Shown: positions 6,672 to 17,741 of the stretch, in pieces
Layout of the letters: each line of letters begins with the position of its first letter
Numbering within the stretch: the stretch's first letter is position 1
Assembly: GCA_018606725.1 (NCBI GenBank)
Contig: JAGYID010000012.1
Span: 1-41,396 of the forward strand
Source of the DNA: Acidobacteriota bacterium
GTDB lineage: Bacteria; Acidobacteriota; Polarisedimenticolia; Gp22-AA2
Direction of reading: 5' to 3'
Length of the DNA stretch: 41,396 nucleotides
The notes under the pieces: model-generated
What the model was told of the DNA's origin: nothing
The model's database searches: none
The model's input: only the letters and a program-made list of their open reading frames with translations
Translations under genes and position numbers: made by a program

Positions 6672-8528
6672 ATGGCGAGGGTAATGGGCATCGACCTTGG
6701 GACCACGAACTGCTGCGTCGCGGTGATGGATGGCGGCACGCCGATGGTGATCCCGAACAAGGAGGGGGCGCGCACGACCCCGTCCATCGTCGCGTTCACC
6801 GAGAAAGGGCAGAAACTGGTGGGGCAGATCGCCAAGCGGCAGGCGGTCACCAACCCGCACAACACCGTCTACTCCGTCAAGCGGCTGATCGGGCGCAAGT
6901 TCAACTCGCCTGAGGTGCAGCAGGCGCGCAAGTTCGTGCCCTACCAGATCGTCGAGGCCAAGAACGGCGACGTGCGCCTGCGGGTGCGCGACCACGATTA
7001 CAGCGCGCCGGAGATCTCCGCCATGATCCTGGCGCGGCTGAAGGAGATGACCGAGGAATACCTGCAGGCCGAGGTGCACGAGGCGATCATCACCGTCCCG
7101 GCCTATTTCGACGACAGCCAGCGACAGGCGACCAAGGACGCCGGGCGGATCGCCGGTCTCAAAGTTCTGCGGATCATCAACGAGCCGACGGCGGCATCGC
7201 TGGCCTACCGGCTGAACGAAGACTCCGAGAAGAAGATCGTGGTCTACGATCTGGGGGGCGGCACCTTCGACGTCTCGATCCTGCAGCTCGGCCAGGGGGT
7301 CTTCGAGGTCAAGTCGACGTCGGGCGACACCTTTCTGGGCGGTGAGGATTTCGACCAGCGCATCCTGGAATGGCTGCTGGTGGAATTCGAGCAGAAGGAG
7401 TCGATCTCGCTGCGCGAGGATCGGCTGGCGCTGCAGCGGCTCAAGGAGGCGGCCGAGAAGGCCAAGTGCGAGCTGTCGGCCGAGCAACGCGCGGAGATCA
7501 ACCTGCCGTTCATCTCGGCGGACGCCAAGGGACCGAAGCACCTCAACGTCGTCCTGACGCGGGACAAGTTCAACGAGCTCACGACCGATCTCGTCGAGCG
7601 CACCCGCAAGCCGTGTCTCGAGGCGCTCACGCTCGCCGGGCTCAAGCCGGCGGAGATCGACGAGGTCCTGTTGGTGGGCGGCATGACCCGCGTGCCCAGG
7701 GTCATCGAGACGGTGCGGGAGATCTTCGGCAAGGAGCCCTGCCGCGACAAGAACCCCGAGGAAGTCGTCGGCGTCGGCGCCGCCATCCAGGCCGGCATCC
7801 TGCAGGGCGACGTCAAGGACATGGTGCTCCTGGACGTCACCCCGCTGTCGCTCGGCCTCGAGACGCGTGGTGGGATGTTCACCAAGTTGATCGAGCGGAA
7901 TACCACCATCCCGACCCGCAAGAACAAGGTCTTCACCACGGTCGTCGACAACCAGGGCAAGGTCGAGGTCAACGTCCTGCAGGGCGAGCGCGAGGTGGCT
8001 GCCTTCAACAAGTCCCTCGGCCGCTTCGAGCTGGTCGGCATCCCGCCGGCCCCGAAGGGGGTGCCGCAGATCGAGGTCACCTTCGACATCGACAGCAACG
8101 GCATCGTGCACGTGTCAGCGCGCGACATGGCGACGAACAAGGAGCAGACCATCGTCGTCACTCCGTCCGGCGGCCTGTCGGAGAAGGAGATCACCGAGAT
8201 CATCGAGGATGCGCAGCGGAACTCCGAGACCGACAAGAAGAAGGCGGAGCTGTACCGGATCCAGGCGCGCCTCGAGGGGCTTCTCGAGTCGAACATGAAG
8301 TCATTCGCCGAGTTCGGCAGCCTGCTCGATGAGGACAAGCGCTCCACCGTCAAGAAGATCCTCGAGGGTGCCCGCAAGGCCCTCGCCTCGGCCAGCATCT
8401 CCGAGTGCACCGCCTCGCTGGAGAAACTCGGCGAGGCATCGCAGATCCTGACCGAGGTGATCCTGTATCATCCCTCCCCGAGCGCCCCGAAGGGCCCCGA
8501 GGGTTCGGGCGACGTCAAGTCGTCCTGA
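6672..8528 (+). CDS. dnaK: Molecular chaperone DnaK (Hsp70)
   Basis: DnaK is the ATP-driven Hsp70 that binds exposed hydrophobic peptides with DnaJ and GrpE. It has 618 residues. The actin-like ATPase domain shows the phosphate-1 motif GIDLGTTN at residue 6, the phosphate-2 motif DLGGGTFD and the adenosine motif LVGGMTRVP. The DVTPLSLG linker and interdomain region lead into the substrate-binding domain. The C-terminal lid is complete but ends in a short Ser/Pro/Gly tail. The start ATG is preceded by GGAGGG. A 105-base spacer separates it from dnaJ. Confidence 0.98.
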   Translation: MARVMGIDLGTTNCCVAVMDGGTPMVIPNKEGARTTPSIVAFTEKGQKLVGQIAKRQAVTNPHNTVYSVKRLIGRKFNSPEVQQARKFVPYQIVEAKNGDVRLRVRDHDYSAPEISAMILARLKEMTEEYLQAEVHEAIITVPAYFDDSQRQATKDAGRIAGLKVLRIINEPTAASLAYRLNEDSEKKIVVYDLGGGTFDVSILQLGQGVFEVKSTSGDTFLGGEDFDQRILEWLLVEFEQKESISLREDRLALQRLKEAAEKAKCELSAEQRAEINLPFISADAKGPKHLNVVLTRDKFNELTTDLVERTRKPCLEALTLAGLKPAEIDEVLLVGGMTRVPRVIETVREIFGKEPCRDKNPEEVVGVGAAIQAGILQGDVKDMVLLDVTPLSLGLETRGGMFTKLIERNTTIPTRKNKVFTTVVDNQGKVEVNVLQGEREVAAFNKSLGRFELVGIPPAPKGVPQIEVTFDIDSNGIVHVSARDMATNKEQTIVVTPSGGLSEKEITEIIEDAQRNSETDKKKAELYRIQARLEGLLESNMKSFAEFGSLLDEDKRSTVKKILEGARKALASASISECTASLEKLGEASQILTEVILYHPSPSAPKGPEGSGDVKSS

Positions 8529-8633
8529 GACCAGCGGCCCCGCGGGCCGAGGTTCCCCGCGGCCGGCCGTCGGGGGCGACAGGCCACTCACGGCCCGACG
8601 CCCCTGCCGGCCCCCCGCGGTCGAGGTGTGTCC
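8529..8633 (+). other. dnaK-dnaJ spacer with three CCCCGCGG copies
   Basis: This spacer is the longest inside the chaperone operon. It holds the octamer CCCCGCGG three times (8538-8545, 8555-8562, 8613-8620); its core CCGCGG is self-complementary, and GGGGCG near 8571 can pair with CGCCCC near 8599. It can therefore fold strongly as RNA. There is no T-tract, so it does not look like an intrinsic terminator. It may be a processing or attenuation structure, or just GC-rich sequence. Confidence 0.3.
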
Positions 8634-9767
8634 GTGAAGAAGCGGGACTTCTACGACATCCTGGGGGTGGCGCGCGAGGCCGACGAGGCCGAGATCAAGA
8701 AGGCCTATCGCCGGCTGGCGATGAAGTTCCACCCCGACCGCAACCCCGGTAGCAACGAAGCCGAGGAAAAATTCAAGGAGGCCGCCGAGGCGTACGCTGT
8801 CCTGTCGGATCAGGAAAGGCGCGCCCGCTACGACCGCTTCGGCCACGCCGGGGTCGGCGGCGCCGGCGGCTTCACCGGCTTCGACCCTCAGACCTTCTCC
8901 GGCTTCGAGGACATCCTCGGCAGTTTCTTCGGCTTCTCGATCTCCGACCTGTTCGGGGGCGGGCCGCGGGCCGGCCGGGGCGGGCGCCGGCGCGGCGCCG
9001 ACCTGCGCTACGACCTCGACATCGAATTCATGGACGCGGCGCGCGGCATCGAGAAGGAGATCACCGTGCCGCGCCTGGAAGCCTGCGACGACTGCCGCGG
9101 CAGCGGGTCGCGCGGGGGCGCGCGCGTGACCTGCCCGAACTGCCACGGACACGGCGAGGTGGCGCACCGGCAGGGGTTCTTCACCTTCAGCCAGGCATGT
9201 CCCCACTGTCATGGTCAGGGCAGCATCGTGCGCGACCCCTGTCCGGCGTGCCGGGGCGAAGGCCGCAAGCGGTCCGTCCGCCATCTGAAGATCGCCATCC
9301 CGGCGGGGGTCGATACCGGCACGCGGCTGCGCGTCGGCGGCGAGGGGGAGGCCGGCGCGCAGGGCGGGCGGCAGGGCGATCTCTACGTGGTCCTCCGGGT
9401 CAAGGATCACCCGCTGTTCAGGCGTGACGGACCGCACCTGTTTTTCGAGCTGCCGATCACCATCGCGCAGGCGGCCCTCGGCGCCGAAGTCACCGTGCCG
9501 ACGCTGGAGGGCTCCGCCAAAATCACCGTCCCGGCCGGCACGCAGAGCGGCACCACCTTCTGCCTGCGCGGCAGGGGGGTCGAGCAGCCCGGTGGCGGGC
9601 CGCGCGGCGATCTCCACGCCACCGTCGCGGTGACCGTCCCGTCGCGGCTCAGCCGCAAGCAGCGGGAGCTGTTCGAGCAGCTCCGGGCGATCGAAGATCC
9701 GGCGCCCGCGGCCGAAGCCGGCAAGGACAAGGACCTGTTCGGACGCGTCAAGGACATCTTCTCCTGA
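8634..9767 (+). CDS. dnaJ: Chaperone protein DnaJ (Hsp40, type I)
   Basis: DnaJ delivers substrates to DnaK and stimulates its ATPase. From GTG 8634 it has 377 residues. The J domain carries the HPD motif in KFHPDRNPG, followed by a Gly/Phe-rich stretch and the zinc domain with all four CxxCxGxG repeats ([32 protein letters not shown]), then the two C-terminal substrate-binding domains. An upstream in-frame GTG at 8628 is possible, but GAGGT at 8623-8627 has the right spacing only for 8634. The stop overlaps the proposed CTG start of prmA. Confidence 0.97.
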   Translation: MKKRDFYDILGVAREADEAEIKKAYRRLAMKFHPDRNPGSNEAEEKFKEAAEAYAVLSDQERRARYDRFGHAGVGGAGGFTGFDPQTFSGFEDILGSFFGFSISDLFGGGPRAGRGGRRRGADLRYDLDIEFMDAARGIEKEITVPRLEACDDCRGSGSRGGARVTCPNCHGHGEVAHRQGFFTFSQACPHCHGQGSIVRDPCPACRGEGRKRSVRHLKIAIPAGVDTGTRLRVGGEGEAGAQGGRQGDLYVVLRVKDHPLFRRDGPHLFFELPITIAQAALGAEVTVPTLEGSAKITVPAGTQSGTTFCLRGRGVEQPGGGPRGDLHATVAVTVPSRLSRKQRELFEQLRAIEDPAPAAEAGKDKDLFGRVKDIFS

Positions 9768-10714
9768 AACCGAATCCGCGCTCCGCGATCGGCGCCGCTT
9801 CGGCGCGCGCGGCCGTCGCCACGCATTACCGCCTCCGCCTGGACGTCCCCGCGCGGCTGGAGGAGCCCGCGGTCGCGGCCTTCTGGGACGCCGGTTGTCT
9901 CGGCGTCGAGGTGCTGTCCGCCGCGAGCCGGGCGCGGCGCGACGCGCTCCGTCTCGAGGCGTACTTCCCGGCGACTGCCGACCGCCGCGCCGTGACGGCG
10001 CAGCTGCGCGACGCTCTCGCCGCCGCCGGCGTCGACGACCCGGCGCCGGAGCTGCGGGCGGTGCGCGACCGGGCGTGGGTCAAGATCTGGCAGCGGACGC
10101 TCCGGCCGATGCGGATCGGCCGGCGATTCCTGGTTGTCCCGGAGGGGCGCTCGTTCGCCCCGGTCCGCGGGCGGATGCCGATCATCGTGCGCTTCGGTCA
10201 GGCGTTCGGCACCGGCGAGCACGCCTCCACCCGGATGAGCCTGCGGCTGCTGGAACGGGTCGTGAAGCCGGACGAGGCGGTCGTCGATCTCGGCACCGGG
10301 ACCGGCATCCTGGCGATTGCGGCGGCGCGCCTGGGGGCGGGGGAGGTGGTCGGCGTCGACAACGACGCGGCGGCGCTGCGCGTGGCGCGCGCCAACCTGC
10401 ACGCCAACCGTCTGTCCGGCCGGGTCGACTTGATCGAGGGCGACGCCGGGGTCGCGCTCGGCGAAGCCGAGCGGTTCGATCTGGCGCTGGTCAACATCGG
10501 CGCGACCGTCATCGCCCGCGTGCTCCCGGACATCGCCCGCGCCCTGCGACCGGGAGGGCGTGCGGTCCTGTCCGGCATCCTGATCGAGGACGAGCGCCCC
10601 CTCCTGGCTCTGGCGCGCCGCTGCGGCCTGAGGCCGGCGGGTCGCTGCCGCGATCGTCCCTGGTCGGCGCTGTTGCTGCGCCGCCGGTCGGTCGGCGCCG
10701 GCCGCCGCGCTTGA
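9764..10714 (+). CDS. prmA: Ribosomal protein L11 methyltransferase, probable CTG start
   Basis: PrmA uses S-adenosylmethionine to methylate ribosomal protein L11. The C-terminal methyltransferase domain is clear: [10 protein letters not shown], then motif [28 protein letters not shown], and the VNIGATV active-site region. The first ATG/GTG/TTG in frame is GTG 9911, which would remove a well-formed L11-binding N-terminus ([20 protein letters not shown], continuing GCLGVEV). The open frame runs back to CTG 9764, whose TG is shared with the dnaJ stop (CTGA), with AAGGA at 9750-9754 nine bases upstream. I therefore place the start at 9764 (316 residues; family about 290-310). A rarer ATC at 9788 is the alternative. 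Linkage of prmA to dnaJ occurs in several phyla. Confidence 0.85.
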   Translation: MKPNPRSAIGAASARAAVATHYRLRLDVPARLEEPAVAAFWDAGCLGVEVLSAASRARRDALRLEAYFPATADRRAVTAQLRDALAAAGVDDPAPELRAVRDRAWVKIWQRTLRPMRIGRRFLVVPEGRSFAPVRGRMPIIVRFGQAFGTGEHASTRMSLRLLERVVKPDEAVVDLGTGTGILAIAAARLGAGEVVGVDNDAAALRVARANLHANRLSGRVDLIEGDAGVALGEAERFDLALVNIGATVIARVLPDIARALRPGGRAVLSGILIEDERPLLALARRCGLRPAGRCRDRPWSALLLRRRSVGAGRRA

Positions 10715-10740
10715 TATCGGCGCGAGCGGTCCACTATACT
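10711..10740 (+). promoter_or_regulatory. Promoter of ilvE
   Basis: TTGATA (10711-10716) and TATACT (10735-10740) are separated by 18 bases, 36 bases before the ilvE ATG. The -35 contains the prmA stop codon, so the promoter begins exactly where the heat-shock operon ends. Confidence 0.7.
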
Positions 10741-10775
10741 TTCCGGCCTGCGCCCCCTGGCGCGGCGGAGATCGC

Positions 10776-11696
10776 ATGGCGCTGACCAAGACCGAGTCGA
10801 TCTGGATGAATGGCAAGCTGGTGCCGTGGGACGACGCCAGGATTCACGTCCTGTCGCACGTCGTCCACTATGGCTCCTGCCTGTTCGAGGGCATCCGCTG
10901 CTACAAGACGGCGCGCGGCTCGGCGGTGTTCCGTCTCCGCGAGCACATCGAGCGGCTGTTCGACGGCTGCAAGATCTACCGCATGGAGATGCCGTACAGC
11001 CGCGACCAGGTGGAGCAGGCGATCGTCGCGACCATCCGCGCCAACCGCCTGGAGGCCTGCTATGTACGCCCGCTCGCCTACCGTGGCTACAACACGCTGG
11101 GCGTGGACCCGTTCCCATGCCCGGTCGATCTCGCCATCGCCGTCTGGCCCTGGGGCGCCTATCTGGGGAAGGATGCCGCCGAGAAGGGGGTCGATGTGAT
11201 GATCTCGAGCTGGCGCCGGCAGGCGCCCGACACCTTTCCGGCGATGGCCAAGGCGAGCGCCAACTACATGAACTCGCAGCTGATCAAGATGGAGGCGATC
11301 GTCAACGGCTATGCCGAGGGGATCGCCCTCGATGTGCACGGCTTCGTCAGCGAGGGGAGCGGCGAGAACCTCTTCCTGGTGCGCAAAGGGACGCTCTACA
11401 CGCCGCCGCTCACCGCCGCCGTCCTGCCAGGCATTACGCGCCAGACGATCTTTCAGCTGGCGGACGATCTCAAGATCCCGGTCGTCCAGGAGAACATCCC
11501 GCGCGAAGCGCTGTATGTCGCCGACGAGGTGTTCCTGGTCGGCACCGCCGCCGAGGTCACGCCGGTGCGCAGCGTCGACAAGACGGTCGTCGGCCGCGGA
11601 GCGCGCGGCGAGATCACCGCCCGGCTGCAGGCCGAGTTCACCGCCCTCGTCACCGGCCAGAAGGACGATCGCCATCGCTGGCTGACCGCCGTCTGA
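10776..11696 (+). CDS. ilvE: Branched-chain amino acid aminotransferase
   Basis: This fold-type IV pyridoxal-phosphate enzyme catalyses the last step of leucine, isoleucine and valine synthesis and the first step of their breakdown. It has 306 residues, nearly the length of E. coli IlvE (309). The Schiff-base lysine is K159 in MAKASANYMNSQL, the same number as in E. coli. Other family motifs are FEGIRCY, EGIALDVHG, EGSGENLF, LPGITR and GTAAEVTPV. The ATG has GGAG four to nine bases upstream. It has its own promoter and is followed by a separately promoted pilT, so it appears monocistronic. A D-amino-acid or aminodeoxychorismate specificity is unlikely given the close match to IlvE. Confidence 0.93.
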   Translation: MALTKTESIWMNGKLVPWDDARIHVLSHVVHYGSCLFEGIRCYKTARGSAVFRLREHIERLFDGCKIYRMEMPYSRDQVEQAIVATIRANRLEACYVRPLAYRGYNTLGVDPFPCPVDLAIAVWPWGAYLGKDAAEKGVDVMISSWRRQAPDTFPAMAKASANYMNSQLIKMEAIVNGYAEGIALDVHGFVSEGSGENLFLVRKGTLYTPPLTAAVLPGITRQTIFQLADDLKIPVVQENIPREALYVADEVFLVGTAAEVTPVRSVDKTVVGRGARGEITARLQAEFTALVTGQKDDRHRWLTAV

Positions 11697-11738
11697 ACGG
11701 TGGACCCCCGCTAACACCCGGCAAACAAAGCCCCTTCC

Positions 11739-11767
11739 TTGACATCCCCGGGGTCGGAACCTAGATT
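11739..11767 (+). promoter_or_regulatory. Strong sigma-70-type promoter of pilT
   Basis: TTGACA (11739-11744), a 17-base spacer and TAGATT (11762-11767). The -35 is perfect. It lies 42 bases before the pilT start and is one of the best promoters in the window. Confidence 0.8.
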
Positions 11768-11808
11768 CATGAGGTGTACTTCCGGCCTGAGGCGCGGGGA
11801 GGAACCCT

Positions 11809-13023
11809 TTGCACGTCAATGACTTGCTGAAGATCGCCACCGAGAGGAAGGCGTCCGACCTGCACTTGAAGGTCGGATCGCACCCGGTTCTCCGCGTCAA
11901 CGGGCGGTTGACCCCTCTGAGCGAGCTGAACCGGATGTCGCAGGAAGACACCATCGCCATGGCGTTCAGCATCATGAGCGGGCGACAGAAGCAGAAATTC
12001 AAGGATCACTTCGAGATCGACCTGGCCTATTCGGTCCCCGGCCTCGGCCGCTTCCGCGTCAACGTGTTCCAGCAGCGCGGCACCGTAGGCCTGGTGCTGC
12101 GCGTCATCCCGGCGAAGATCCTCACCATCGAGGAGCTGCTGCTGCCGCCGGTCATGAAGACCATCGCCGACGAGCGCCGCGGGCTGATCCTGGTGACCGG
12201 GACGACCGGATCCGGAAAATCGACCTGTCTCGCCGCCATGGTCGACTACATCAACCAGCAGCGGACCGAGCACGTCATGACCATCGAGGACCCGATCGAG
12301 TTCCTGCACCGGGACAAGAAGAGCCTGGTGAACCAGCGCGAGGTGGAGGTCGACACCAAGTCGTTCGCCACCGCCCTGCGCTCGGCCCTGCGCCAGGATC
12401 CGGACGTCATCCTGGTCGGCGAGATGCGCGACTACGAGACCATCGAGACGGCTCTGACCGCCGCCGAGACCGGTCACCTGGTGTTCTCGACCCTGCACAC
12501 CCTCGACGCCACCGAGACCATCAACCGCGTCATCTCGGTGTTCCCACCGCACCAGCAGAAGCAGATCCGCCTGCAGCTGGCCAGCGTCCTCAAGGCGGTC
12601 ATCTCGATGCGCCTGCTGCCGCGCGCCGACGGCAACGGCCGCGTGCCGGCGGTGGAAGTGCTGCGCACGACCAACTTCATCCGCGACTGCATCGAGAACA
12701 AGGACAAGACCAAGATGATCCACGAGGCGATCGCGCAAGGGACGTCGCAGTACGGCATGCAGACCTTCGACCAGTCGATCTACCAGCTCTTCCGCAAGGA
12801 GCTGATCACCATGGAAGAGGCGCTGCGCCGCGCCAGCAACCCGGACGAGTTCAAGCTCAAGCTGCAGGGGATCGAATCGACCGCGGACGTCGCCCAGAGG
12901 GAGATGGAGAGCACACTCAAGGGCGGCTTCGAGAACGCCTCCGGCAATCAGGCGGCCGGCGGCGGCAGTTCGGTCTTCGATCTCTCGCGCGCCCACGGCG
13001 CCGGCGGCGTGCGGAAGAAATAG
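11809..13023 (+). CDS. pilT: Type IV pilus retraction ATPase, PilT/PilU family
   Basis: PilT-family hexamers power pilus retraction at the inner membrane. The protein has 404 residues from a TTG start with a strong GGGGAGGA site. It has an N-terminal PAS-like domain with the ASDLHLKVG signature, Walker A GTTGSGKS (residues 131-138), the Asp box TIEDPIEF, Walker B with RQDPDVILVGEMRD, and the His box TGHLVFSTLHT. PilT proteins usually have 340-380 residues; the extra length is a Gly/Ser-rich tail. The C-terminal region reads YGMQTFDQ, closer to PilU than to classic PilT, so it could be the accessory retraction ATPase. No other pilus structural gene is adjacent. Confidence 0.9.
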   Translation: MHVNDLLKIATERKASDLHLKVGSHPVLRVNGRLTPLSELNRMSQEDTIAMAFSIMSGRQKQKFKDHFEIDLAYSVPGLGRFRVNVFQQRGTVGLVLRVIPAKILTIEELLLPPVMKTIADERRGLILVTGTTGSGKSTCLAAMVDYINQQRTEHVMTIEDPIEFLHRDKKSLVNQREVEVDTKSFATALRSALRQDPDVILVGEMRDYETIETALTAAETGHLVFSTLHTLDATETINRVISVFPPHQQKQIRLQLASVLKAVISMRLLPRADGNGRVPAVEVLRTTNFIRDCIENKDKTKMIHEAIAQGTSQYGMQTFDQSIYQLFRKELITMEEALRRASNPDEFKLKLQGIESTADVAQREMESTLKGGFENASGNQAAGGGSSVFDLSRAHGAGGVRKK

Positions 13024-13115
13024 CCTCCGGCCGTGTGGCCCACCCGCCACAGCCCCCCGACATCGCTCCCCTTCGCAGTTCCCTGTCCTCCCCCGCGGAG
13101 ACGGCCGGGGCGGAT

Positions 13116-13124
13116 TGGTATAAT
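13116..13124 (+). promoter_or_regulatory. Extended -10 promoter of alaS
   Basis: TGG followed by a perfect TATAAT (13119-13124) forms an extended -10 element. No good -35 lies 17 bases upstream, as is common for extended -10 promoters. It is 22 bases before the alaS ATG at 13147. The remaining spacer (13024-13115) shows nothing else that I recognise. Confidence 0.65.
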
Positions 13125-13146
13125 GTCCGCCCTTTCGAGGACGGAG

Positions 13147-15828
<2,682 letters not shown>

Positions 15829-15859
15829 AGACGCGGCGGGCCGTCGTCGGGGCGGCGCG

Positions 15860-16630
15860 ATGAGCGGCGCGCGGCTGGCACGGACGGTGGGGTGGGCGGC
15901 CTGCCTGGCGGCGATCGTCGCCTTCGAGGCGGCGGCGGAGGAAATCTACTACCGGCGTGACAGCAGCGGCGCCCTGGTCCTGACCAACGTGCCGGACCAT
16001 CAGGATCTGCGCAGGGTGCGCGCCGACCGCGGGATGCCCGGGCTGCATTCGGGGGAAGCCTACCGCGAGCTGATCTGGAGCACCGCCCTGAAGCAGGGCG
16101 TGGCCCCCGATCTGGTCTACGCCGTGGCGGCCGTCGAGTCGAACTTCAACGCCCGCGCCGTGTCCGCCAAGGGGGCCCAGGGGCTCATGCAGCTGATGCC
16201 GGACACGGCGGCCCGCTTCGGCGTCATCGACCCGTTCGACCCGGCCGAGAATGTGCTCGGCGGCGCGCGCTATCTGCGGTACCTGATCGACCTGTTCAAG
16301 GGCGATCTACGCCTGGCGCTGGCCGCCTACAACGCCGGAGAGAACATCGTGATGGCACTGAAGTCGGTCCCGCCGTACCCGGAGACCGTCGGCTACGTGC
16401 GCAAGGTCATGAAACTGTTCGGCGGCAAGCCGCCGCTCGTCCGGAAGCAGGAAGGACAGGCGGTGCTCGGAGGCCGCGCGACCCAGACGGCGATCTACGG
16501 TTACACCGACGGGCAGGGCGTCGTTCACATCACCGACCAGCCGCCGACCCGTGTTCCGGGTCCGGGCGGAGCTCCGAAGCCGGCCGCGACTCCGGCTCCG
16601 GACGATCCCGGAGCCGCCGGATCGAACTGA
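15860..16630 (+). CDS. Secreted lytic transglycosylase with DUF4124-like ends
   Basis: Soluble lytic transglycosylases cleave peptidoglycan glycan strands to 1,6-anhydromuropeptides. The protein has 256 residues. An N-terminal signal peptide (residues about 1-27, ending EAAAEE) directs export. Residues about 65-185 form the SLT domain: catalytic Glu in AAVESNFNARA, then KGAQGLMQLMP and the AYNAGE motif. Short DUF4124-like strands flank it: IYYRRDSSGALVLTN at the front and IYGYTDGQGVVHITD at the back. It ends in a Pro/Ala-rich tail. It lies 31 bases after alaS. No membrane anchor other than the signal peptide is visible. The family call is firm; the exact subfamily is not. Confidence 0.88.
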   Translation: MSGARLARTVGWAACLAAIVAFEAAAEEIYYRRDSSGALVLTNVPDHQDLRRVRADRGMPGLHSGEAYRELIWSTALKQGVAPDLVYAVAAVESNFNARAVSAKGAQGLMQLMPDTAARFGVIDPFDPAENVLGGARYLRYLIDLFKGDLRLALAAYNAGENIVMALKSVPPYPETVGYVRKVMKLFGGKPPLVRKQEGQAVLGGRATQTAIYGYTDGQGVVHITDQPPTRVPGPGGAPKPAATPAPDDPGAAGSN

Positions 16631-16697
16631 GCCGCCCGCCGGCGACCGCGAGCCGGTCCGAGCGTGGAGCCACCCGTCCGCTGGAGGGGAGTCAACC

Positions 16698-17741
16698 GTG
16701 GCCTCGCAGGACGAACGACGCGAGCGGTTCCGCGCCGTCCCCAAGGCGGAGATCCACCTGCATCTCGAGGGGTCGATCGCGATCGACACCCTGCTGCGGA
16801 TCGTGCAGCGCCGGGGTCCCCTGGCCGGGGGCGCCGAGGCGGCGCGCCAGCGCCTGGCCGGCCTCTACCGCCATCGCGATTTCCCCGACTTCCTGAGCAA
16901 CTTCCGAGAGCTGTGCTCGCTCTTGAGATCGCCGGAGGATTTCGCGCTGGCGACGACGGCGCTGTGCGATCAACTGGCCGCCGACGGCGTCCGCTACGCC
17001 GAGGTGCTCTGCTCGCCGCAGATCTTCGCCCGGCTGAGCGGCCTGCCGCCGGCGGAGGTACTCGCGGCGATCAGCGCCGAAGCGCGGTCGCGGGCGGCGG
17101 CCGGCGGACCACGCCTGCGATTCCTCCTGGATGGTGTGCGGCAGTTCGGCGTCGGCGGGCTCGAGGAGCTGGTCGATATCGCCACCGAAGCCCGCCGCTT
17201 CGACGTGATCGGCATCGGCGTGGGCGGTGACGAGAGCGCCATGCCGACCGCGGCGTTCGCGCCGGTATACCGGGAGGCGCGGCGACGCGGTCTGCGCGCC
17301 ACCGTGCACGCCGGCGAGTTCGTCGGACCGCGCTCGGTCTGGGAGGCTCTGGAGATCCTTGAAGCCGAGCGGATCGGCCACGGCGTGCGGGCGCACGAGG
17401 ATGCCGTGCTGGTGCGCGCCCTGGCGCGCGCCCGGGTCCCGCTGGAGTGCTGCCCGACGAGCAACATCCGCACCGGCGTGGTCAGCGACTGGCGGTCCCA
17501 TCCGCTGCGCGCCCTGCATGACGCCGGCGTGGAGGTGACCGTCAACAGCGACGATCCGGCGATGTTCGGGTCGACGGTGGCCGAGGAGTGGGAGGTGCTC
17601 GTCGAGCGACTGGGGTTCAGCGAGCGCGAGGCGCTGGAAATCGGCGTCCGCACGGTCCGTGCGTCGTTCATGCCCGACCAGGACAAGCTCGCGCTGGTCG
17701 GCGAGATGCGCCTCGCCGCGACGCGGGCCGGGATCGCATGA
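16698..17741 (+). CDS. add: Adenosine deaminase family hydrolase
   Basis: Zinc-dependent amidohydrolase of 347 residues. GTG 16698 has GGAGGGGA at good spacing; longer upstream starts run through unrelated sequence. Metal and catalytic motifs are complete: H20 and H22 in KAEIHLHLEGS, VHAGE, ERIGHG, CPTSNI and NSDDPAMFG. The last motif reads SDDP, as in several bacterial adenosine deaminases, adenine deaminases and aminodeoxyfutalosine deaminases, rather than the TDDP of E. coli Add. The substrate is therefore adenosine most probably, with aminodeoxyfutalosine (menaquinone futalosine route) a serious alternative; no mqn gene is nearby to decide. Its stop overlaps the start of the glycosyltransferase (ATGA). 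Confidence 0.8.
   Translation: MASQDERRERFRAVPKAEIHLHLEGSIAIDTLLRIVQRRGPLAGGAEAARQRLAGLYRHRDFPDFLSNFRELCSLLRSPEDFALATTALCDQLAADGVRYAEVLCSPQIFARLSGLPPAEVLAAISAEARSRAAAGGPRLRFLLDGVRQFGVGGLEELVDIATEARRFDVIGIGVGGDESAMPTAAFAPVYREARRRGLRATVHAGEFVGPRSVWEALEILEAERIGHGVRAHEDAVLVRALARARVPLECCPTSNIRTGVVSDWRSHPLRALHDAGVEVTVNSDDPAMFGSTVAEEWEVLVERLGFSEREALEIGVRTVRASFMPDQDKLALVGEMRLAATRAGIA

Noticed and set aside
6525-8111. Long - strand open frame (528 codons) opposite grpE/dnaK
   Set aside because: It is the complement of clear grpE/dnaK coding sequence; very high GC makes stops rare on the opposite strand, and the translation resembles no family.
13033-13146. N-terminal extension of alaS
   Set aside because: It would cross the TATAAT promoter, its sequence is unlike AlaRS, and ATG 13147 has a good ribosome-binding site.
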